Of a stretch of 41,093 bases of DNA, positions 16,029-24,122 are shown piece by piece. The position numbers and the translations under genes are program-made. How positions within the stretch are numbered: the stretch's first letter is position 1; the number at the start of each line of letters is the position of its first letter. Origin of the DNA: Actinomycetes bacterium. GTDB taxonomy: Bacteria; Actinomycetota; Acidimicrobiia; Acidimicrobiales; RAAP-2. Below the pieces are notes generated by a model, which ran no database searches, was not told where the DNA came from, and was given only the letters and a program-made list of their open reading frames with translations. The DNA lies in assembly GCA_021844425.1 (NCBI GenBank), contig JAKBTL010000121.1, positions 1-41,093 of the forward strand, written 5' to 3'.

Positions 16029-16034
16029 TAGGCT
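16029..16034 (+). promoter_or_regulatory. Probable -10 element (TAGGCT) for the molybdenum-hydroxylase gene
   Basis: TAGGCTCG lies 8 nt before the ATG at 16043, matching the arrangement at pknB and at 6744. It implies a start point within about two nt of the ATG. Confidence 0.45.
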
Positions 16035-16042
16035 CGCTCGGG

Positions 16043-18568
16043 ATGCCTGGATCTCTTCTCGGCAACCGTGTCCTCAGGGTGGAGGACCCGGACCTGCTCA
16101 CTGGACACGCCAGCTACGTAGGCAACCTGCGGATCCCGGGCTGCCTCACCGCGGTGTTCGTCCGCTCCCCCCACGCGCATGCACGCGTGCGCTCCGTCGG
16201 CACCGCAGCGGCCGCCGAGGCGCCGGGCGTCGTCGCGGCCTACGCGGCGAGCGACCTCGACCTTCCAGCGCTCGGCGGCTTCCTCGTGCTGAACCCTGCG
16301 TGCGCGCGGCCCCCGCTCGCCACCGAGAAGGTCCGCTTCGTCGGCGACCCAGTGGCCGTGGTCGTGGCCGAGAGCGAGGCGGCGGCGATCGATGCGGCTG
16401 AGCTCGTCGTCGTCGACTACGAGCCGCTGGAGGCGGCGGTCGACCTCGTGGAGGCGGCAGCGCCCTCTGCATCCGTGCAGTTCGAGGCGCTCGGGTCGAA
16501 CGTCGCGGCGGGCTTCCGCGCGCCGTCGGAGCGCGATCCCTTCGCCGGCGCGCGTACGGTGGTTCGCGCCCGGCTCGAGAACCAGCGCGTCGCCGTGGTG
16601 CCGATGGAGGCGGACGCGATCGCCGCGGTGCCCGGCGACGACGGGGACGGCCACGAGCTCACCGTGTACGTGTCGACCCAGATGCCGCACGACATGTGGC
16701 AGAGCATCTCGACCGCCTTTGGCATCGAGCAGTCGGCCGTGCGCGTGGTCGCCCCGCACGTCGGTGGCGCGTTCGGGAGCAAGGTGGGGCTCGGCGCGGA
16801 GCATGCGACCGTGATCGCGGCTGCCCGCCGCCTGGGCCGCCCCGTGCGCTGGGTGGAGACGCGCGCCGAGGCGTTCATGGGCATGCCCGACGGCCGCGCG
16901 CAGGTGCAGTGGGTGGAGGTCGGCTTCGACGAAGAGCACCGCATCACCGGCATGCACTGCCGCGTGCTCTGCGACGCCGGCGCGTACGGAGGGTTCGGCG
17001 GGGCACTCGGGCTAGGGCCCACCCGCATGATGGCCGAGGGCGTCTACCGCATCCCGGTGATCCGCTACGACGCCGCGGCGGTCGTCACCAACACGACGCC
17101 GATGGGCGCGTTCCGGGGTGCGGGCCGCCCCGAGGCGGCCGAGCTCCTCGAGCGGGTGATGGACATCGCGTCGGACGAGCTCGGCGTGGACCCCGTCGAG
17201 CTGCGGCGGCTGAACCTGCGCCCAGCGTTCTGCGAGCCGATCACGACGGCCGTGGGTACCACGTACGACACCGGCGACTACGGGCTGGCGCTCTCGCGAG
17301 CCCTCGAGCTCGCCGGCTACGAGGAGCTGCGCGCGGAGCAGGCGACCCGCCGCCGTCGCTCGGACCCTGTGCAGATCGGCATCGGTGTGTCCGTCTACGT
17401 CGAGGTCACCGGCGGCGGGTCGGAGCTGGGCTCGGTCGACGTCCACGAGGACGGCAGCGCGACGATCCGGGTCGGCACGTCTGCGCACGGACAGGGGCAT
17501 GCGACCGCGTTCTCGGAGATCGTCTCGGACACCCTCGGCATCCCGCTCGAGCACATCCGCTTCGTGCAGTCGGACACGGCGCTCGTCCCCCGGGGTGGGG
17601 GCACCGGCGGGTCGCGCTCGCTGCAGATCGGCGGCAGTGCCGTCCTGCGTGCCGCAGAAGAGGTGCTCGGCCGGGCGCGTGCGCTCGCCGCACGGGAGCT
17701 GGAGGCGGCGCCCGAGGACGTGGTGCTCTTCGACGGAGGCAAGATCGGCGTCGCGGGCGTCCCGTCGAGGGCGCTCGGCTGGGCTGAGATCGTGCGGCTC
17801 GCCGGGCGTGTCGGCGGGACAGGCGGCGCGGGCGGCGCGGGCGTCGCGGACGGCGCGAGTGACGCGACGGACGGCGCGGGCGACGCGGGTGACGCGGGCG
17901 ACGGGACAGGCGGGACCGGGGAGGAGCGCGCCGGGTGGCCCGAGGGCCTCGGCCCGCTCGCCGCAGCGCTCGACTTCCGGGAGGCCGCCTCGACGTTCCC
18001 CTTCGGGGCCCACGTCTCGGTGGTGGAGGTGGACACGGAGACCGGGCATGTGCGGCCACTCCGCCACGTCGCGGTCGACGACTGCGGCCGCGTCGTGAAC
18101 CCGCTCCTCGTCGCCGGCCAGCAGCACGGCGGCATCGCCCAAGGCATGGCACAGGCGCTCTTCGAGGAGAAGCGCTTCGACGACGCCGGGACCCCGCTCA
18201 CCGCGAGCCTGGCCGACTACGAGATGCCGAGTGCTGCCGAGCTCCCCTCGTTCGAGGTGGCGAACACGGTGACCCCGACGCCGCTCAACCCGCTCGGGGC
18301 CAAGGGCATCGGGGAGTCCGCGACCGTCGGGTCGACGCCCGCGGTGCACAACGCGGTGGTGGACGCGCTCAGCCATCTGGGCGTCCGCCACGTCGCGATG
18401 CCGTGCACCCCCGAGCGGGTCTGGCGCGCGATCCACGCCGCCCGATCCGGATCTCCCCTCGCCCCCGGGGGAGGGCGGCCGCTGTGGAGCGATCCTCCGG
18501 CGGTCTTCGACACCCTCGCGCTCTACGACTCAGCCGTGCAGCCGGAAGCCGCCCGGGCCGACATCTGA
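16043..18568 (+). CDS. Xanthine dehydrogenase/CO dehydrogenase-family molybdopterin large subunit
   Basis: 841 aa. The N-terminal hammerhead domain starts LLGNRVLRVEDPDLLTGHA and contains VRSPHAHARVRS and FVGDPVAVVVAES. The molybdopterin-binding part has PHVGGAFGSKVGLGAE, the active-site loop MGAFRGAGRPEA (residues 356-362 AFRGAGR) and GGTGGSRS. The C-terminal catalytic Glu is E758 in LGAKGIGE. AFRGAGR is the form-II-like loop; the VAYRCSFR loop of true aerobic CO dehydrogenase is absent, so the substrate is probably an aldehyde, purine or N-heterocycle, not CO. The small (2Fe-2S) and medium (FAD) subunits are not adjacent, which is unusual. Residues about 590-632 are a Gly/Asp/Ala-rich insertion (GGTGGAGGAG onward) not typical of the family. 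The ATG is 8 nt after a TAGGCT box. Confidence 0.88.
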   Translation: MPGSLLGNRVLRVEDPDLLTGHASYVGNLRIPGCLTAVFVRSPHAHARVRSVGTAAAAEAPGVVAAYAASDLDLPALGGFLVLNPACARPPLATEKVRFVGDPVAVVVAESEAAAIDAAELVVVDYEPLEAAVDLVEAAAPSASVQFEALGSNVAAGFRAPSERDPFAGARTVVRARLENQRVAVVPMEADAIAAVPGDDGDGHELTVYVSTQMPHDMWQSISTAFGIEQSAVRVVAPHVGGAFGSKVGLGAEHATVIAAARRLGRPVRWVETRAEAFMGMPDGRAQVQWVEVGFDEEHRITGMHCRVLCDAGAYGGFGGALGLGPTRMMAEGVYRIPVIRYDAAAVVTNTTPMGAFRGAGRPEAAELLERVMDIASDELGVDPVELRRLNLRPAFCEPITTAVGTTYDTGDYGLALSRALELAGYEELRAEQATRRRRSDPVQIGIGVSVYVEVTGGGSELGSVDVHEDGSATIRVGTSAHGQGHATAFSEIVSDTLGIPLEHIRFVQSDTALVPRGGGTGGSRSLQIGGSAVLRAAEEVLGRARALAARELEAAPEDVVLFDGGKIGVAGVPSRALGWAEIVRLAGRVGGTGGAGGAGVADGASDATDGAGDAGDAGDGTGGTGEERAGWPEGLGPLAAALDFREAASTFPFGAHVSVVEVDTETGHVRPLRHVAVDDCGRVVNPLLVAGQQHGGIAQGMAQALFEEKRFDDAGTPLTASLADYEMPSAAELPSFEVANTVTPTPLNPLGAKGIGESATVGSTPAVHNAVVDALSHLGVRHVAMPCTPERVWRAIHAARSGSPLAPGGGRPLWSDPPAVFDTLALYDSAVQPEAARADI
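17809..17935. repeat. Gly/Ala/Asp-coding low-complexity insertion
   Basis: A stretch of degenerate GGCGCGGGC and GACGCGGGC units encodes about 42 Gly-rich residues within the molybdopterin domain. It is in frame and interrupts otherwise conserved sequence. Confidence 0.7.
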
Positions 18569-18636
18569 GCGCCGGCCCGCGGAGCGCCGGCCCGCTCGCC
18601 CGCATGCAGGGGCGAGCGATGCCGTTGCGAGACCGG

Positions 18637-18645
18637 TGTTATAAC
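18637..18645 (+). promoter_or_regulatory. Extended -10 promoter candidate (TGTTATAAC)
   Basis: TG-N-TATAAC is an extended -10 with five of six matches to TATAAT. It lies 44 nt before the ATG at 18690 in an otherwise GC-rich gap, and there is no good -35. Confidence 0.45.
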
Positions 18646-18689
18646 CTGGCCGTGTCGGTACGCCTCCGGCGAGAGGGCGGGAGGAGCGG

Positions 18690-18812
18690 ATGAGCGGTCT
18701 GTCGTCGAGACGCCGCAGCCGCGACCGTGCCCTGTCGTCCCACGTGCCGCCGCACGCCGGGCAGAGGGCAGGCGTGGCCAGGCGGGGCCGCGACGGGCGT
18801 GTGGAGACGTGA
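18690..18812 (+). CDS. Possible 40-residue Arg-rich leader peptide
   Basis: A short frame begins MSGLSSRRRSRDRALSSH and ends GRVET. A GGAGG lies 5 nt before the ATG, an extended -10 lies upstream, and the stop is one nt before the ATG of the next gene. This looks like translational coupling or a leader peptide. The peptide is strongly basic, with about 11 Arg in 40 residues, and I recognise no family. Chance occurrence in GC-rich DNA remains possible; the ribosome-binding site and placement are the only support. Confidence 0.4.
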   Translation: MSGLSSRRRSRDRALSSHVPPHAGQRAGVARRGRDGRVET

Positions 18813-18813
18813 C

Positions 18814-19341
18814 ATGACGACCGGGATGCCGGACGTCATGTCGGTCGTCCGGACGATGTCCGACGCCGGCGTCCTCTTCGTGGTGGTGGGCGAGCCGGCG
18901 TCGGGTCGGCCGCTGCGGCTCGTGGTGTCTCGCCACCCCACGAACCTCGACGCGCTCGGTCGAGCCCTCGACCGTCTCGAGGCGACGATGCGACCGCTGC
19001 CATCGCTCGCCGGAGAGCGATGGCGAGAGGCCGAGCAGAAACCTCGGCGCGTCGGCGACGAGACAGGGACCATCTCGGTCTCGACCTCCGCCGGCGACGT
19101 GGACCTCGTCTTCGGCGGAGGTCGGAGGTCCCTCTACGCGGACGCCTTGTCGAACGCGCAGGAACGAGCGCTTGGTGGGGTGCGCGTACGGTGGGTGGGA
19201 GAGCTCCCTGCCCGCTCACCCGCGCCGAGGGTGACAAGTCGGATGCTCAGCAGAAGGCTCCTCTCGCTCGCCGAGGAGCTCGCGCATCGTCTCGAGCGAC
19301 GTGGCGAGACGGCAGGGCGCGAGCCCGGGAGCGACGGCTGA
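18814..19341 (+). CDS. Hypothetical protein, possibly a degenerate nucleotidyltransferase-like fold
   Basis: 175 aa. The N-terminal half reads VRTMSDAGVLFVVVGEPASG then RLVVSRHPTNLDALGRALDR. The middle has GTISVSTSAGDVDLVF, and then LYADALSNAQERALGGVRVR. The order 'hhVVG...; NL..L..AL..L; hSTs.GDVDLl; Y..l...A....GV.v.V' resembles small nucleotidyltransferase-like proteins of the type used in some toxin-antitoxin pairs. The usual G-S/D-x-D catalytic pair after VVG is not evident (GEPASG instead), so activity is doubtful. The C-terminus is a charged helix. No partner gene is recognisable. It is preceded by a possible 40-aa leader peptide and is convergent with hupB. Confidence 0.55.
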   Translation: MTTGMPDVMSVVRTMSDAGVLFVVVGEPASGRPLRLVVSRHPTNLDALGRALDRLEATMRPLPSLAGERWREAEQKPRRVGDETGTISVSTSAGDVDLVFGGGRRSLYADALSNAQERALGGVRVRWVGELPARSPAPRVTSRMLSRRLLSLAEELAHRLERRGETAGREPGSDG

Positions 19342-19373
19342 ACGACCGCTCGACTGCGCGCGAGCCTGCGCGC

Positions 19374-20018
19374 TCAGCGGCGTGGCGCTCGCGTGGCGGC
19401 GGCCTTCTTCGCGGTCGCCTTCCCCGCAGTGGACGCGGCGGCGGCCTTGCGCGTGGTCTTGGCGGTAGTGGCTCGCGTGGCGGCGGCCTTCTTCGCGGTC
19501 GCCTTCGCCGGGGAGGACGCGGCGGCGGCCTTGCGCGTGGTCTTGGCGGTCGTGGCTCGCGTGGCGGCGGCCTTCTTCGCGGTCGCCTTCGCCGGGGAGG
19601 ACGCGGCGGCCTTGCGCGCTGGCGCCTTCTTCGCCGTAGCCGACGTGGTGCCAGACGCCGCTGCGCGACGCTCGGCGGCTTGCGCGGCGAGAAGGTCGGG
19701 CGAGGTCGGGTAGACGCCGCGAGCCAGGCGCGGCGCATGGCTCGGGGCCATGACCGTGTCCTTGAACGTCTTCATCGGGGTGACGCGCACCCTCTTGGAA
19801 GCCTTGATACGGATGGCCTCGCCGGTGCGGGGGTTCCGGCCCATGCGGGCGGCGCGTTCGACCTTGGCGAACTTGGCGAAGCCTTGGATGGTGACCGGCT
19901 CGCCCTTGGCGACGACCGCCGTGATGACGTCGGTCACGCCCGACAACACCGACTCGACATGTCGCACGTCGTCGGCAGTGTGCGCAGCAACCGCCCGAAT
20001 GAGCTCACGACGGTTCAT
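19374..20018 (-). CDS. hupB: HU-family nucleoid protein with Lys/Ala-rich C-terminal tail
   Basis: 214 aa. Residues 1-90 are a standard HU domain: MNRRELIRAVAAHT, then VTIQGFAKFAKVERAARMGR, NPRTGEAIRIKASKRV and TPMKTFKDTV. From about residue 130 the chain becomes a histone-H1-like tail of repeated AKKAAATRATTAKTTRK units (a 28-aa repeat of about 2.7 copies). This two-part layout is characteristic of actinobacterial HupB, which compacts DNA, with the tail modulating binding. ATG at 20018 is chosen because AAAGGA lies upstream at good spacing and the HU domain begins there. A TTGACG-16-TATCGT promoter lies about 50 nt upstream. The frame extends upstream to 20084 without homology. Confidence 0.95.
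   Translation of the reverse strand: MNRRELIRAVAAHTADDVRHVESVLSGVTDVITAVVAKGEPVTIQGFAKFAKVERAARMGRNPRTGEAIRIKASKRVRVTPMKTFKDTVMAPSHAPRLARGVYPTSPDLLAAQAAERRAAASGTTSATAKKAPARKAAASSPAKATAKKAAATRATTAKTTRKAAAASSPAKATAKKAAATRATTAKTTRKAAAASTAGKATAKKAAATRAPRR
19387..19619. repeat. 84-bp tandem repeat encoding the HU tail
   Basis: Near-identical segments start at 19387, 19471 and 19555, a period of exactly 84 bp (28 codons); the third is partial and diverges toward the HU domain. Unit gain or loss would change tail length in frame. Confidence 0.85.
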
Positions 20019-20069
20019 GGGCTCCGTCCTTTCGTTTTTCTCAAGAGATGCCTCAGGTTGGCTGCCGAC

Positions 20070-20097
20070 ACGATACAGGGACAATGCGCACCGTCAA
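20070..20097 (-). promoter_or_regulatory. Promoter of hupB (TTGACG-N16-TATCGT)
   Basis: On the minus strand, TTGACG (20092-20097) and TATCGT (20070-20075) are separated by 16 bp. This is a good housekeeping-sigma match, giving a leader of about 45 nt that contains the AAAGGA ribosome-binding site. Confidence 0.65.
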
Positions 20098-20152
20098 GGG
20101 AATTCGCTGCAGCATGCCCGCATCGCGCCGTGGCGCCACGCCGCCGCGCGCG

Positions 20153-23100
20153 TCAGGGCGCGTCAGAAGACGACGGCGGGGCGGGGGCTTCCTTCAAGAT
20201 CTCGATCCCCGGCACCGACACCCGCAACGCGGCGACCACTCCGTTGGAGGTGTCGATGCAGTACTCGGGGGGCAGCCGGAAGCCTTTCCCGCCGGAGCCG
20301 CCGAGGTACAGGTGCACCGGCACGTCGCCGTGATGCGCGGCCAGCACCTCCTTCAAGATCTCGAGCACTGACGCGCTCATCGAGCCCATCGGCAGGCGGA
20401 CGCGGAGCGGCTCGGACGACGACGCGGAAGCGCCTGCGAACGCGGTGATCTCCCAGGCGATCAGCTTCGGAAGGTCGTCGCGCTTGTCGACCCTCGCCCG
20501 CACGGTCACCACCGAGTCGTCGGCGATCACCGCTGCGTACTGGGCCATGGTCTTCGGGAACACGGTCACTTCGACGGAGGATTCGAGGTCCTCGAGCGTG
20601 AAGGTCGCCATCTGCTCCCCCCGCTTCGTCCACTTCACCTGGAGCCCGGTGATGACCCCCGCGAAGACCCGCATGGAGCCGTCGGGGAGCTCTGTCACCT
20701 CGGCGAGCGACGCGTCGGCCCGGCGCCGCAGCGCGGCCTCGAGGCCGAGGAGCGGGTGGTCGGAGACGTAGAGGCCCAGCATCTCCTTTTCGTGCGCGAG
20801 GCGCTCCTTCTTGTCGAACTCCACGTCGGGGACGGCGACCGGCGGCTCGAAGGACGCGGCGGCACCGTCCGAGGCGGCGAAGAGGGAGAGGACCCCCTGC
20901 TCGCGTTCACGTCGCCTGGCGATGATCTGCCCCGCGATGAGCTCGTGGACGTGGAGGAGACCCTTCCTCGTGTGGCCGAGCGAGTCGAAGGCACCCGCCC
21001 GGATGAGGGCATCCATCGGCTGCTTGTTCAGGCAGAAGATCGGCACCCGCTCGCAGAAGTCGGCGAAGTCGGCGAACGGCCCACGCGCCTCGCGCTCCGC
21101 CACGATGGCCTCGGCGACCGAGGCGCCTACGTTGCGGACCGCTGCGAGGCCGAAGAGGATCGCGCCCTCGCCGCCGCCCTCGCCGCCGCCCTCGCCGCCG
21201 CCCTCGCCGCCGCCCTCGCCGCCGCCCTCGCCGCCGTCCTCGCCGACGTCCTTGCCGACGTCCTTGCCGACGACCGGGGTGAAGTCGGCTGCGGAACGGT
21301 TCACGTCGGGGACGGAGACGGTGATCCCGAGGGCGCGGCACTCGGCGAGGTAGACGCCCGCGCGCTCGAGGTTCTCCCGGACGCTCGTGAGGAGCGCCGC
21401 GAGGTACTCGGTCGGGTAGTTCGCCTTCAGGTACGCGGTCTGGTAGGCGATGAGGCCGTAGCCGAAGGCGTGCGACTTCGCGAAGGCGTAGTCGGCGAAG
21501 GGCTCGATGATGTCGAACCACTTCTCCCCGATCTCGCGGTCGTAGCCGTTGCGCTCCACGCTCGTCACGAACTTCTCGCGCTCGGCGCGCATCACCTCGC
21601 GGATCTTCTTGCCGCAGGCGCGTCGCAGGTTGTCGCTCTCGGCGAGCGAGTAGCCGGCGAACTGCTGGGCGACCCGCATGAGCTTTTCCTGGTAGATCAT
21701 GAGGCCGAAGGTGTCCGAGAGGATCGGCTCGGCGTCGGGGTGGAGGTACTCCACCTTCTTGCGCCCGTTCTTGCGGTCGGCGTACTCGAAGTGCATGTTG
21801 GCCGCCATCGGCCCGGGGCGGTAGAGCGCGATCAGCGCGGCGACGTCCTCGAAGCAGGTGGGGGCGAGCGCGCGCATGAGCGTGCGCATGGGGCCGCCCT
21901 CGAGCTGGAAGACCCCCACGGAGTCGCCGCGCCGGAGCAGCTCGTAGGTGGGCTCGTCGTCGAGCGGCACGTGGTCGATGTCGAGCCGGAGGCCCCGGGT
22001 CTTCTCGATGAGCGCGACGGTGTCCGAGATGACGTCGAGGTTCCGCAGCCCGAGGAAGTCCATCTTGAGCAGTCCGAGGTCCTCGACCCCGTGCATCTCG
22101 TACTGGGTGACGACGGGGGCGTCCTCGGGGTCGCCGCCCGGCTCCGGCTTGCGCTGGACGGGGAGGTACTCGGTGAGCGGGTCCTTCGTGATGACGACCG
22201 CCGCCGCGTGGATGCCGTCTTGGCGGCGGAGGCCCTCGAGACCCTTGGCGACCGTGGCGACGCGGGCCACGTCGGGGTCGTCGGCCACCATCGTGCGCAG
22301 CTCGGCGGCGATCTTCCAGCCGTCCTCGTAGCCGGGGGGCGGCTCGTCGGCGAGGCAGGCCCAAAGCGGCGTGTCGCGTCCCATGACGATGGGGGGCATG
22401 GCTTTCGCGACACGGTCGCCGACGGCGTAGGGGTACCCGAGCACGCGCGCCGCGTCGCGCACCGACGCCCGGGCCTTGATCGTGCCGAAGGTGATGATCT
22501 GGGCGACGTGGTCGCGGCCGTAGCGCTCGGCGGCGTAGCGGATCATCTCGTCACGGAAGCGCGAGTCGAAGTCCATGTCGATGTCGGGCATCGACAGGCG
22601 CGACGGGTTCAAGAAGCGTTCGAAGAGGAGGTCGTAGCGGATCGGGTCGAGCTCGGTGATCCCCAGGCAGTAGGCGACGGCGCAGCCCGCAGCGGAGCCG
22701 CGCCCGGGCCCGACGCGGATCCCGTGCTCCTTCGCGTGGCGGATGAGGTCCCAGACGATGAGGAAGTAGGAGGAGAAGCCCATGTCCTCGATGACCTTCA
22801 GCTCGTAGGCGAGGCGCTCGACCACGGCGTCTGGCAGGGGGTCTCCCCAGCGCGCCGCCGCGCCCTCGAAGGTGACGTGGCGCAGGTACTCGCTGGCCGA
22901 GGAGAACCCCGCGGGCAGGGGGAAATCGGGGAGCTTGGGCGTGCCGAGCTCGATGCGGACGTCCGCGCGCCGGGCGACGAGGAGCGTGTTGTCGCATGCC
23001 TCGGGCAGCTCGGCGAAGAGGCGGCGCATCTCGGCGGCGCTCTTCAGATAGTGGCCCGAGCCCTTGAACTTGAACCTCTGGGGCTGGTCGATCGTCGCCT

Positions 23101-23866
23101 TGGTCTGGACGCACAAGAGCGCGTCGTGCGCCTGCGCGTCCTCTGGCCGCGTGTAGTGACTGTCGTTCGTGGCGAGCAGCGGCGCGCCGAGCCGGCGGGC
23201 GATCTCGACGAGCCGGGGCGTGATCCGGTGCTGCTCTTCGATCCCGTGGTCCTGGAGCTCGACGAAGAGGTTGTCCTTGCCGAAGATGTCCTGGAGGCGG
23301 GCGGCCTTCGCGAGCGCGTCGTCGAAGTTCCCCGCGAGCAGGCTCTGCGCGACGTGGCCGCCGAGGCAGCCGGTGGTGGCGACGATCCCTTCGGCGTGGT
23401 CCGCCAGCAGCTCCCAGTCGACCTTGGGCTTGCGGTAGTACCCCTCGAGGAAGGCGCGGCTCGAGAGCTTGATCAGGTTCGCGTAGCCGGTGTTGGACTC
23501 GGCGAGCAGGGTCAGGTGGTACCACGCCTTCCTGCCGCCTTCCACGTCGCCACCCGTGTCGTCGACGGTGGTGCCTCGCACGTTGATGCGCTCGTCCCGC
23601 CGCTCGTAGGCCATGTAGGCCTCGGTGCCCAGCAGCGGCGTGATCCCTGCCTTCGTACAGGCGGCGTAGAAGGGGAGGACCCCGTACATGTTGCCGTGGT
23701 CGGTGATGCCGAGCGCAGGCTGGCCGTCGGCGGCCGCTGCCGCGACGATGTCGTCGACCCGGCTCGCACCGTCGAGGATCGAGAACTCCGTGTGCACGTG
23801 GCAGTGCGCGAAGGACTGTGTGGGATCTCCGTTCCTGGCGCTGCTGTCACTCACGAGCTCACTCAC
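20153..23866 (-). CDS. dnaE: DNA polymerase III alpha subunit
   Basis: About 1237 aa, DnaE1 type. The PHP domain starts FAHCHVHTEFSILDGASRVD and has GITDHGNMYGVLPFY. The palm carries the catalytic Asp pair in MPDIDMDFD (D428, D430) and LLKMDFLGLRNLD with the third Asp; GPGRGSAAGCAVAY and FQLEGGPMRTLMRAL are also intact. The tandem HhH region (AAVRNVGASVAEAIV), beta-clamp region and C-terminal OB fold (VFAGVITGLQVKWTKRGEQM) follow. It is the replicative polymerase. An insertion of about 32 residues, mostly GGGE repeats, lies just before the HhH motif; most DnaE proteins have only a few residues there. GTG at 23866 follows GAGGAAGGG by about 12 nt; GTG at 23854 is an alternative. It lies 134 bp upstream of the hupB start, on the same strand. 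Confidence 0.96.
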   Translation of the reverse strand: MSELVSDSSARNGDPTQSFAHCHVHTEFSILDGASRVDDIVAAAAADGQPALGITDHGNMYGVLPFYAACTKAGITPLLGTEAYMAYERRDERINVRGTTVDDTGGDVEGGRKAWYHLTLLAESNTGYANLIKLSSRAFLEGYYRKPKVDWELLADHAEGIVATTGCLGGHVAQSLLAGNFDDALAKAARLQDIFGKDNLFVELQDHGIEEQHRITPRLVEIARRLGAPLLATNDSHYTRPEDAQAHDALLCVQTKATIDQPQRFKFKGSGHYLKSAAEMRRLFAELPEACDNTLLVARRADVRIELGTPKLPDFPLPAGFSSASEYLRHVTFEGAAARWGDPLPDAVVERLAYELKVIEDMGFSSYFLIVWDLIRHAKEHGIRVGPGRGSAAGCAVAYCLGITELDPIRYDLLFERFLNPSRLSMPDIDMDFDSRFRDEMIRYAAERYGRDHVAQIITFGTIKARASVRDAARVLGYPYAVGDRVAKAMPPIVMGRDTPLWACLADEPPPGYEDGWKIAAELRTMVADDPDVARVATVAKGLEGLRRQDGIHAAAVVITKDPLTEYLPVQRKPEPGGDPEDAPVVTQYEMHGVEDLGLLKMDFLGLRNLDVISDTVALIEKTRGLRLDIDHVPLDDEPTYELLRRGDSVGVFQLEGGPMRTLMRALAPTCFEDVAALIALYRPGPMAANMHFEYADRKNGRKKVEYLHPDAEPILSDTFGLMIYQEKLMRVAQQFAGYSLAESDNLRRACGKKIREVMRAEREKFVTSVERNGYDREIGEKWFDIIEPFADYAFAKSHAFGYGLIAYQTAYLKANYPTEYLAALLTSVRENLERAGVYLAECRALGITVSVPDVNRSAADFTPVVGKDVGKDVGEDGGEGGGEGGGEGGGEGGGEGGGEGAILFGLAAVRNVGASVAEAIVAEREARGPFADFADFCERVPIFCLNKQPMDALIRAGAFDSLGHTRKGLLHVHELIAGQIIARRREREQGVLSLFAASDGAAASFEPPVAVPDVEFDKKERLAHEKEMLGLYVSDHPLLGLEAALRRRADASLAEVTELPDGSMRVFAGVITGLQVKWTKRGEQMATFTLEDLESSVEVTVFPKTMAQYAAVIADDSVVTVRARVDKRDDLPKLIAWEITAFAGASASSSEPLRVRLPMGSMSASVLEILKEVLAAHHGDVPVHLYLGGSGGKGFRLPPEYCIDTSNGVVAALRVSVPGIEILKEAPAPPSSSDAP
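21167..21262. repeat. 12-bp tandem repeats inside dnaE
   Basis: Five exact CTCGCCGCCGCC units (21167-21226) are followed by three units with one to three changes (21227-21262). On the minus strand they encode Gly-Gly-Gly-Glu and GKDV/GEDG repeats. All are in frame. Confidence 0.9.
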
Positions 23867-24122
23867 GAGCTGCCGGCCCTTCCTCTCTTCTGCTCTGCGC
23901 CCTTCTCGTGCCACGTGCTGCTCTGCTCGCCCGCCGAGCCGGCACACCCACCTGGGGTCACGACGCACGCCGCGGCCGCTCACCCACTTCGGGCCGAGCG
24001 CCTCAGCGCACGTCCCTCCAGTCCGCGAGGGACCATCCTGCCAGGCCGTCGCGTCCTTGTCCGAGAACGCGCACGTCCCTGGCCTGGGGATTCGTCGAAC
24101 GCCCCTGGCCTGGGGTTTCACG
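23867..24122. other. Intergenic stretch between dnaE and the pseudogene remnant
   Basis: No credible gene is visible. The stretch has a 12-bp direct repeat GCGCACGTCCCT (24006-24017 and 24069-24080) and two imperfect copies of CCCTGGCCTGGGG followed by ATTC or TTTC (about 24077 and 24103). It should contain the dnaE promoter on the minus strand, but I see no convincing match. Confidence 0.4.

Noticed and set aside
16043-18568. Aerobic CO dehydrogenase large subunit (CoxL form I)
   Set aside because: The VAYRCSFR active-site loop is absent; the loop is AFRGAGR and the partner subunits are missing.
21167-21262. Possible CRISPR-like array
   Set aside because: The 12-bp units are adjacent without spacers and lie in frame within dnaE, so they are a coding tandem repeat; the same holds for 13271-13345.
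24006-24120. Short direct repeats as attachment sites of a mobile element
   Set aside because: The repeats are short and imperfect, and no integrase or transposase lies nearby.
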